Assembly: GCA_018402155.1 (NCBI GenBank)
Contig: JAGYJG010000001.1
Location: 2,344,627-2,408,626, forward strand
DNA from: Bacteroidia bacterium
GTDB taxonomy: Bacteria > Bacteroidota > Bacteroidia > NS11-12g > UBA9320
Direction: 5' to 3'
DNA: 64,000 nucleotides
Positions 57,787-64,000 of this stretch are shown one piece after another; the first letter of the stretch is position 1; each line of letters opens with the position of its first letter. Both the position numbers and the translations under genes were made by a program. Below the pieces are notes generated by a model. It was not told where the DNA came from. It searched no databases and saw only the letters and a program-made list of their open reading frames with translations.

Positions 57787-59535
57787 ATGATATTTTCTTA
57801 CCACAAACAAAACGCGTGTACCTTGCAGATATGGTGCACTTTTGCGTTGGTTTTATTTTCAGTGTCATTTGCTAGAGCGCAAACGGTTCCTGTAGGTATG
57901 CCATTTTTCGACGATGCTTTGCAGCGCGCACAGCTCATGGGATTGGTTGATTCTAATGTGTCGTTTATGATTCGTCCGGTACAGGCAGGACATGCATTGG
58001 GTATTAAAAATCCCAATGGATTAGACCTTTCGCTATTTCCCAGCGATACCAATCAGTATTCACCGTTTACAGATTTTTCGTCCAAAAACGATAAACTGCG
58101 GATTAGTTTACTTCCGGTCTATTTCCATGCTAGGTACAACGGTCACCACCCGTATGGTTGGGCGGACGGACCTATGGTTTCAGCAAAGGGTTGGCAGCAA
58201 TATATTTCAGCAGGCGTATATGCCAAAGCAGGCCCCTTAGAAGTGCAATTTCGTCCAGAACTAGTCAAAGCACAAAATCAAGAATTTCAAAATCCTCCGT
58301 TTAGAGCTAGGCAAATTGACTTTCCCGAACGAATGGGGCAAGATCCGTACTCGGAGCGGTTTATGGGACAGTCATTTGTGAAACTGAGTAAAGGGGCACT
58401 CACAGTAGGGTATTCTACCGAAAATATTTGGTGGGGAGCAGGCAGAAAAAATGCTATCGTTATGAGTAATAATGCGCCAGGATTTGGACACTATACCATC
58501 AATACCAACAAACCCGTGAAAACCCGCATTGGAACCATCGAAGCACAAATGGTAGCCGGAAAATTGAGGCATTCAGGTTTTCAATATCCATTGCGGTATA
58601 CCGCAGGCGAATGGCCTCCTATAGCCGGAGATGTGGTTCCCGATACTTCAGCGCCAGAATTTCATAGTTATTTTAATGGGGTTACGGCAGTATATCAACC
58701 CAAATGGGTACCCGGCTTATTCTTAGGAGCTACCCGTATTGTACAGGTTTCTGGCGAACCCACCAAAGCCTCAGATTACTTTAGTGTATTGTACCTGAGC
58801 CCTCGCGACGAACAGCTAGGATCTGGTACTGGAGCATTAAATCGGAATCAGGTTGTTTCCTTATCTTTCCGCTATTTGTTCCCGAAAGCCCACGCAGAAA
58901 TCTACGGAGAAGTAGGACGAGAGGATTGGGCCTGGGATATGGAAGATTTCTTAACACGCCCCGCTGCAACTACCGCTTGGATGGGTGGTGTACGAAAACT
59001 ACAGCGCATGCCCGGAAAAAACAAATGGCTGCAGGTAATGGCAGAAGTGACCAAGATACAAGCACCCATGGATAATTATTTGCAACCCAGTTCTACACGG
59101 GGCTATAGTTTCTATACCAACGGGAATGGTGTGGGATGGACCAATAACGGGCAAGTCCTCGGTGCGGGCATAGGTCCGGGAAGCAACATGTTTACTATAG
59201 GCGCTACCTATTTGGATGGTTTTAAAACCTATGGATTGCATTTTGAACGAATATCATACAACAAAGACTTATACTATGGTTCCATCGATTACCTCTTTCT
59301 GGGCGGTACCAATCCCTATTTTAAAGATATCAGTAAAATGTATACGGATTGGGGGTTTCTGCTAAATCACCATGCCTCGTACGGAAAACTATTTGTAGGC
59401 TACAATCTGCATATCTTACGGACCTACAATTTCCAATGGAATTATGATCCCGATGGTGTTGCAGGAGATTTTCGCTTCCCAGGTATCAACGTATGGTCGC
59501 TTAATTTGGAGGTTAGCACCGTATACCGTTTTTGA
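57787..59535 (+). CDS. Wzi-like capsule-assembly outer-membrane protein
   Basis: 582 residues. A signal sequence (residues 1-32, WCTFALVLFSVSFARAQ) precedes a beta-barrel rich in alternating aromatic residues. NIWWGAGRKNAIVMSNNAPG is the motif shared with Wzi-type proteins; HAEIYGEVGREDWAWDMEDF is also characteristic. It ends VSTVYRF, with the terminal aromatic needed for BAM insertion. In other bacteria Wzi holds capsule to the surface as a lectin. The start at 57787 is five bases after the previous stop; a start at 57733 would lie inside it. Confidence 0.9.
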   Translation: MIFSYHKQNACTLQIWCTFALVLFSVSFARAQTVPVGMPFFDDALQRAQLMGLVDSNVSFMIRPVQAGHALGIKNPNGLDLSLFPSDTNQYSPFTDFSSKNDKLRISLLPVYFHARYNGHHPYGWADGPMVSAKGWQQYISAGVYAKAGPLEVQFRPELVKAQNQEFQNPPFRARQIDFPERMGQDPYSERFMGQSFVKLSKGALTVGYSTENIWWGAGRKNAIVMSNNAPGFGHYTINTNKPVKTRIGTIEAQMVAGKLRHSGFQYPLRYTAGEWPPIAGDVVPDTSAPEFHSYFNGVTAVYQPKWVPGLFLGATRIVQVSGEPTKASDYFSVLYLSPRDEQLGSGTGALNRNQVVSLSFRYLFPKAHAEIYGEVGREDWAWDMEDFLTRPAATTAWMGGVRKLQRMPGKNKWLQVMAEVTKIQAPMDNYLQPSSTRGYSFYTNGNGVGWTNNGQVLGAGIGPGSNMFTIGATYLDGFKTYGLHFERISYNKDLYYGSIDYLFLGGTNPYFKDISKMYTDWGFLLNHHASYGKLFVGYNLHILRTYNFQWNYDPDGVAGDFRFPGINVWSLNLEVSTVYRF

Positions 59536-59582
59536 ACTAAACCAATAAAAATGAATACAATACCATTTTTCACCCTTTTATT

Positions 59583-59600
59583 GAGTAATTTTGCTACTCG
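59583..59600 (+). promoter_or_regulatory. Palindromic operator with embedded promoter element, before the regulator gene
   Basis: The same 18 bases as at 47703-47720: arms GAGTA and TACTC with TAATTTTG between. It ends 18 bases before the ATG at 59619, so the transcript leader would be very short. Confidence 0.65.
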
Positions 59601-59618
59601 AAATTTTCGCATGATGCC

Positions 59619-60149
59619 ATGATAGAATCACTTATTTCATCTAAAACCCGTGTTAAATTGCTGCTTAAGTTTTTCTTAAATAGCAATAACAGCTCTTATT
59701 TGCGGGGTTTAGAGGCAGAGTTTGGAGAATCTACCAATGCTATTCGTGTTGAACTAAATAAATTGGAAGGAGCAGGATTATTGTCCTCTAATTTTGAAGG
59801 CAATAAGAAATTTTTTAGAGCCAATACTAGCCACCCTTTTTTCGGTGATATCCATAACCTGTTATTAAAATATACCGGATTGGATGGCATTGTAGAACGA
59901 ATCATCGAAAGTTTAGGTGATTTGGAATACGTGTTTGTGGTGGGAAAACTTGCCAGAGGATTGTCTAGCGATATTGTTGACTTAGTTTTTGTAGGCGATA
60001 TCGATAAAGACTATTTGTTTGAGATTGTCCAAAAAGCAGAACTAAAACTGGAAAAAAAAATCAAATATATCTGCTACTCATCAGAGGAGTTTACCCGCTC
60101 AGCTCGTAGCCAACATACCGAAGATTCTCTCTTGCTCTGGAGTAAATAG
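59619..60149 (+). CDS. Winged-helix regulator with a nucleotidyltransferase-like C-terminal part
   Basis: 176 residues. The N-terminal winged helix runs through IESLISSKTRVKLLLKFFLN, LRGLEAEFGESTNAIRVELN (recognition helix) and KLEGAGLLSSNFEGNKKFFR. The C-terminal half (LGDLEYVFVVGKLARGLSSD, VDLVFVGDID) resembles MNT-type nucleotidyltransferases, though the active-site GSxARG is GKLARG and activity is doubtful. Proteins like this sit at the end of many Bacteroidota polysaccharide loci. The operator pair before this gene and before the locus suggests that it controls both; this is inference. Confidence 0.85.
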   Translation: MIESLISSKTRVKLLLKFFLNSNNSSYLRGLEAEFGESTNAIRVELNKLEGAGLLSSNFEGNKKFFRANTSHPFFGDIHNLLLKYTGLDGIVERIIESLGDLEYVFVVGKLARGLSSDIVDLVFVGDIDKDYLFEIVQKAELKLEKKIKYICYSSEEFTRSARSQHTEDSLLLWSK

Positions 60150-60189
60150 AGGCTTCGCTGTGCTCTGGGTTGGAGCCAAAGTACTAATC

Positions 60190-60600
60190 GTACCCTAAAC
60201 TCTAAACGGCTGAGATATTGAGACGAAGAGATATTGAGACAAAGAGATGTTGAAATTAAACTCTAAACTCATAAACTCTAAACCCTAAACAGCTGAGATG
60301 TTGAGACAAAGACGAAATTAAACCCTAAACTATAAATTCTAAACTTTCAACTCTAAACCCTAAACGGCTGAGAATTTGAGACGAAGAGATATTGAGACAA
60401 AGAGATGTTGAAATTAAACTCTAAACTCTAAACTCATAAACTCTAAACCCTAAACTTTCAACTCTAAACTCTAAACGGCTGAGATATTGAGACGAAAAGA
60501 CTTTGAGACAAAGAGATGTTGAGACAAAAAGATGTTGAAACGAAGACGAAATTAAACCCTAAACCCTAAACTTTCAACCCTAAACTCCTACACTAAAAAA
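60190..60600. repeat. Telomere-like CCCTAAAC / CTCTAAAC low-complexity repeat region
   Basis: Blocks of TAAACTCTAAACCCTAAAC alternate with blocks such as GGCTGAGATATTGAGACGA, then AAGAGATATTGAGACAAAG. One unit from about 60204-60290 returns at 60362-60453 nearly unchanged, and a third partial copy starts near 60473. No protein is coded. It lies between the regulator and rfbB. GCTTCGC at 60152-60158 is the reverse complement of a heptamer repeated in the right-hand region. Confidence 0.85.
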
Positions 60601-60611
60601 GCTAAAAAATC

Positions 60612-61661
60612 ATGAGGAATATATTAATTACCGGTGGAGCTGGTTTCATAGGCTCACACGTAGTACGACAGTTTTTAAACGATTTTCCCGAAGACCGTAT
60701 CGTTAATTTAGATGCTCTTACCTATGCCGGAAATCTTGAAAATTTGAAAGACATTGAGCACAATCCCCAGTATACGTTTGAGCATGCAGATATTCAAGAC
60801 TTGGATACACTGCGCACTATTTTTAGTAGATACCAAATCTCTCACGTGGTGCATCTCGCAGCAGAAAGCCACGTAGACAGAAGTATCACAGATCCGTTGG
60901 CCTTTGTAAAAACCAATGTACTGGGAACAACCAATCTTCTGCAAGCTGCCAAAGAGTATTGGTCAGCTGATTTTAAAGATAAGCTATTTTACCACGTTTC
61001 TACAGACGAGGTATATGGTTCTTTAGGCGATACAGGCTATTTCTATGAAGACACTGCATACGATCCAAGAAGTCCATATTCTGCAAGTAAGGCAAGTAGC
61101 GATCATTTTGTGCGTGCATATTACCATACCTATGGACTGCCAATTGTCATTTCAAATTGCTCCAATAATTACGGTCCCAATCATTTTCCAGAAAAATTGA
61201 TACCACTGATGATTAATAATATTATCCATAAAAAGCCTTTGCCTGTATACGGAGAAGGACTCAATGTGCGAGATTGGCTCTACGTTATTGATCATGCAAG
61301 AGCCATTTCTACTATTTTTGCAAAAGGCCAAACAGGTGAAACCTACAACATCGGCGGACATAATGAGTGGACCAATATAGATCTAGTTCATGTACTGTGC
61401 GATACCATGGACGAAAAGCTAGGAAGGCAAAAAGGAGAGTCTAGAAGCTTGATAACCTACGTGAAAGATAGAGCAGGACATGATTTGCGATATGCTATAG
61501 ATGCCACAAAACTACAAAACGAACTAGGATGGGTGCCCAGCCTACAGTTTGAAGAAGGACTGAGACAGACCATAGATTGGTTTTTGGCCAATAGCAACTG
61601 GTTAGAAAATGTAACCAGTGGCGCCTACAAAGACTACTATAAACAAGCCTACGAAGGATAA
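60612..61661 (+). CDS. rfbB: dTDP-glucose 4,6-dehydratase
   Basis: 349 residues. It turns dTDP-glucose to dTDP-4-keto-6-deoxyglucose, the entry to rhamnose and other deoxysugars. ILITGGAGFIGSHVVRQFLN binds NAD; LAAESHVDRSI, HVSTDEVYGSLGD (catalytic Thr-Asp-Glu) and SPYSASKASSDHFVRAYYHT (Tyr-xxx-Lys) follow, then NCSNNYGPNHFPEKLIPLMI and NVRDWLYVIDHARAI. All key residues are present. The partner enzymes rfbA, C and D are not seen here. Confidence 0.97.
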   Translation: MRNILITGGAGFIGSHVVRQFLNDFPEDRIVNLDALTYAGNLENLKDIEHNPQYTFEHADIQDLDTLRTIFSRYQISHVVHLAAESHVDRSITDPLAFVKTNVLGTTNLLQAAKEYWSADFKDKLFYHVSTDEVYGSLGDTGYFYEDTAYDPRSPYSASKASSDHFVRAYYHTYGLPIVISNCSNNYGPNHFPEKLIPLMINNIIHKKPLPVYGEGLNVRDWLYVIDHARAISTIFAKGQTGETYNIGGHNEWTNIDLVHVLCDTMDEKLGRQKGESRSLITYVKDRAGHDLRYAIDATKLQNELGWVPSLQFEEGLRQTIDWFLANSNWLENVTSGAYKDYYKQAYEG

Positions 61662-61712
61662 AATACTATAGATAGATAATCAAATGCTATCTAAAATATT
61701 GGGTAAATAATA

Positions 61713-62732
61713 ATGGAAAAAATAAAATTTGGTGTAATCGGATGCGGCCACATTGGCAAACGGCATGCAAGCATGGTTCATTTGAATGATGAGTGCGAAT
61801 TGGTAGCCTTGTGCGACACGCAACCTGCAGATAAGCTCGGTTTGCAAGATTTTGATGCACCGTTGTATGAGGATATGGAGACGATGCTAGAGCACCATAC
61901 CGACATAGACGTTGTCTGTATTTGTACTCCAAACGGGTACCATGCAGCACAGGCGGCTTATTGTTTGGATAATCATAAACACGTGCTAGTAGAAAAACCA
62001 ATGGGATTGAGCAAAGCAAGCTGTGAAAGTTTGATTTTTAAAGCCCTTCACGTATCAAAAAACGTGTTTTGTGTAATGCAAAATCGATACTCTCCACCTT
62101 CTATATGGTTGAAAGATTTGGTTTCCTCGGGCAAACTGGGTAAGATTTTTCAGGTGCAAGTAAACTGCTACTGGAATAGAGATGACCGATACTACCTAAA
62201 AAATGGTGAAAAACATCCGTGGAAAGGAAGCAATTCTTTGGACGGGGGTACACTATTTACTCAGTTTAGTCATTTTGTAGATTTAATGTATTGGGTGTTT
62301 GGAGACATTACCAATTTGCAGGGTAAGTTCAATAGTTTCAATCATCAGCATTCTACTGAATTTGAAGACACAGGCATAGTTTCCTTTGATTTTGTAAACG
62401 GAGGAATGGGGTGTCTGAACTATTCTACCGCGGTTTGGGATACCAACTTGGAAAGCAGCATCACCGTACTAGCAGAGCACGGTTCGGTGAAGGTGGGTGG
62501 TCAGTATATGAATGAAGTAGAATATTGCCATATAAGAGACTATGAATTCCAGGAACTACCTCCGAGCAATCCAGCCAATGACTACGGGCATTACAAAGGT
62601 TCGGCAAACAATCATCCGTACATTTTCGAAAATGTAGTAGATGTTATAAAAGGACGCAAACCAATAACTACCAATGCCCTCGAAGGCATGAAAGTAGTAG
62701 ATATCATCGAACGTATTTACGCAATGAGGTGA
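61713..62732 (+). CDS. Gfo/Idh/MocA-family sugar oxidoreductase
   Basis: 339 residues. FGVIGCGHIGKRHASMVHLN binds NAD at the N-terminus; DVVCICTPNGYHAAQAAYCL and KHVLVEKPMGL hold the conserved EKP. The C-terminal half has the sheet domain with SLDGGTLFTQFSHFVDLMYW (catalytic His region). It resembles enzymes that oxidise UDP-GlcNAcA at C3 in polysaccharide loci, so a WbpB-like role is possible but not proven. It lies 51 bases after rfbB. Confidence 0.88.
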   Translation: MEKIKFGVIGCGHIGKRHASMVHLNDECELVALCDTQPADKLGLQDFDAPLYEDMETMLEHHTDIDVVCICTPNGYHAAQAAYCLDNHKHVLVEKPMGLSKASCESLIFKALHVSKNVFCVMQNRYSPPSIWLKDLVSSGKLGKIFQVQVNCYWNRDDRYYLKNGEKHPWKGSNSLDGGTLFTQFSHFVDLMYWVFGDITNLQGKFNSFNHQHSTEFEDTGIVSFDFVNGGMGCLNYSTAVWDTNLESSITVLAEHGSVKVGGQYMNEVEYCHIRDYEFQELPPSNPANDYGHYKGSANNHPYIFENVVDVIKGRKPITTNALEGMKVVDIIERIYAMR

Positions 62733-62749
62733 GGAAAAGTATAAAGTTG

Positions 62750-63290
62750 AAGGTCTAGAGTTTAGAGTTTATTGAAGTAGAAATTTAGTAAATTTCGTTA
62801 TGTAACTAAACAGTGAATTCTCGATCTGACTGTATGAGTTTAGAAGTTTAAGAGTTTAAAAGTTTAGGGATTTTCTAGTCATACTTTAAACCGCGAAGCG
62901 TTAAATAAGTTTAAAAGTTTAGAGATTTACTATTCACCCCTTAAACCGCGAAGCACTGTATAAGTTTAGAAGTTTAAGAGTTTAAAAGTTTATTCAGTTG
63001 TTAGAAATCTCTCAAAACAAAAAGCACTGAGATAAGCTTGTGTGTTTAAAAGTGCATTGTTGTACTAGAGACCCCTAAACAGCGAAGCGTTAAACTCTTA
63101 AACTCTTAAACTAGACTAAACATATTCTAAAAAGTACTTAGTTTTCTCTTAAGAGGATACACCTCAAAAACTACCAAGTACCCCTAAACATCGCAGCGCT
63201 AAACTCTTAAACTTCTAAACTAAGCTACATCATAACTTAAGTAGTTCAAGATAAACTCACCGCACTAGTCAAACTAGTAACTACCAATCA
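62750..63290. repeat. GTTTAAAAGTTTAG-type repeat region left of the S23 gene
   Basis: Units of about 55 bases: TACTAGA, then CCCCTAAACAGCGAAGCGTT, then runs of AGTTTAAGAGTTTAAAAGTT. GCGAAGC occurs at 62893, 62948 and 63082. Orientation changes inside the region: GTTTAA forms to about 63050, CTTAAAC forms after that. A 46-base segment (62854-62899) is identical to 63951-63996. Confidence 0.85.
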
Positions 63291-63300
63291 GAATACTATT

Positions 63301-63657
63301 ATGAAATTTGCGTTTGAGGATTTAATAGTTTGGCAGAAAAGTGTAAGCATGGTTAAGGATGTGTATATAATAACTAAGTCATTCCCTCAAGAAGAAAAAT
63401 ATGGAATAGTATCACAAATACGACGATCGGCACTTTCAGTATCATCGAATTTAGCGGAAGGCAGTGGTAAAATGACCACTAAGGATAAAGCTAATTACAC
63501 CTCAATAGCTTTCGGTAGTCTAATGGAAACCATGAATTTGCTTATTATTTCAAAAGAAGTTGAATTTATTGATTCCAAAATATTGGATAAGTTCAGAACA
63601 CAAATTGCCGAGATTGCAAGAATGTTAACATCGTTACGCACCGCACAACTAAAATAA
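63301..63657 (+). CDS. Four-helix-bundle protein of the S23/IVS family
   Basis: 118 residues. FEDLIVWQKSVSMVKDVYII, SFPQEEKYGIVSQIRRSALS, VSSNLAEGSGKMTTKDKANY and SLMETMNLLIISKEVEF are the four helices of this family (TIGR02436). Members are found in intervening sequences of 23S rRNA genes and as lone genes in Bacteroidota; Avd of diversity-generating retroelements has the same fold. The biochemical role is unknown. Here it is enclosed on both sides by the same repeat family. Confidence 0.93.
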   Translation: MKFAFEDLIVWQKSVSMVKDVYIITKSFPQEEKYGIVSQIRRSALSVSSNLAEGSGKMTTKDKANYTSIAFGSLMETMNLLIISKEVEFIDSKILDKFRTQIAEIARMLTSLRTAQLK

Positions 63658-63659
63658 GT

Positions 63660-64000
63660 TTGTAAGTTCAGCAGTTAATCGAATTACTAGAAACTCCAAA
63701 ACAGCGAAGTACTAGATAAGTTTAAAAGTTTAAGAGTTTAGTGAAATACCAGAAGCCTCTTGAATAACGAAATAATTGATAAACAAAGAATTTGAACAGT
63801 TTAGAAGTTTATGAGTTTAAAAGTTTAGTGATATACTAGAAACCCATCAAACTGGGATCTGTGGAGATATAAGTTTGTGAGTTTAGATGTTTATTGAATT
63901 ACTAGACACCCCTAAACAGCGAAGCGTTAAATAAGTTTAAGAGTTTAGAAGTTTAAAAGTTTAGGGATTTTCTAGTCATACTTTAAACCGCGAAGCACTG
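63660..64000. repeat. GTTTAAAAGTTTAG-type repeat region right of the S23 gene
   Basis: The same units continue to the window edge: starts at about 63686 (TTACTAGAAACTCC), 63832, 63898 and 63972. GCGAAGC is at 63919 and 63990, and a GCGAAGT variant at about 63704. It contains the second copy of the 46-base segment. Confidence 0.85.

Noticed and set aside
60190..60600. CRISPR array
   Set aside because: Units are irregular, of different length, and lack unique spacers; no cas genes are present.
60190..60600. Plant telomere contamination
   Set aside because: The heptamers are mixed with other repeat blocks, and both sides are continuous with bacterial polysaccharide genes.

Overview
This 64 kb window comes from an AT-rich member of the Bacteroidota. 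The support is consistent: type IX secretion sorting tails (YPNPA motifs at about 11046 and 43790), an OmpA protein with calcium-type TSP3 repeats, promoters of the TTG-N19-TAnnTTTG kind (clearest before tRNA-Gln at 32173), a tmRNA tag ending in AMAA, a Bacteroidota-type short ManC, and weak or absent Shine-Dalgarno sites. The gene order (two rhomboids beside mutL, kdsD-manC beside recQ, prs-rplY behind a tRNA) also fits this phylum; family level is not resolved.

The window has three parts. Positions 1 to about 15,000 are an accessory region in which nearly every gene is recognisable but broken by single-base insertions and deletions every 50 to 200 bases. It carries the remains of a type I restriction-modification system (hsdM, hsdS), a McrBC restriction pair, a WYL-type regulator, an MmpS-like lipoprotein, a three-repeat type IX secreted protein, a FISUMP lipoprotein, another lipoprotein and an outer-membrane barrel. 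Conserved motifs survive between frame breaks, so either this stretch is poorly corrected sequence or the decay is very recent. It ends at a degenerate tRNA-Met-like fragment and an intact tRNA-Glu, which suggests a tRNA-associated defence island.

Positions 15.6 to 47.5 kb are intact core genome: GAPDH, thymidine kinase, an Fe-S assembly group (DUF6787, Mrp, NifU-like, UbiA-like), OmpA, a radical SAM protein, a cell-surface sugar operon (kdsD, manC, SGNH hydrolase, MBOAT acyltransferase), recQ, tRNA-Gln, prs-rplY, tmRNA with a duplicated 3' end, a dehydrogenase, a six-gene mutL operon, a TPR protein, a DUF2805 protein, an M43 metalloprotease, an MsrB-MsrA lipoprotein and trhO.

Positions 47.7 to 64 kb are an exopolysaccharide or O-antigen locus read left to right: initiating sugar transferase, Wza-like exporter, Wzx flippase, methyltransferase, glycosyltransferases, Wzz, Wzy, Wzi-like barrel, a winged-helix regulator, dTDP-glucose dehydratase, a Gfo/Idh oxidoreductase and a four-helix-bundle (S23) protein. 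The same 18-base palindromic sequence containing a TAnnTTTG promoter element lies both before the first gene and directly before the regulator gene, suggesting a self-controlled regulon. The right end is filled with low-complexity TTTAAAC/GTTTAAA-type repeats that change orientation around rfbB and surround the S23 gene.
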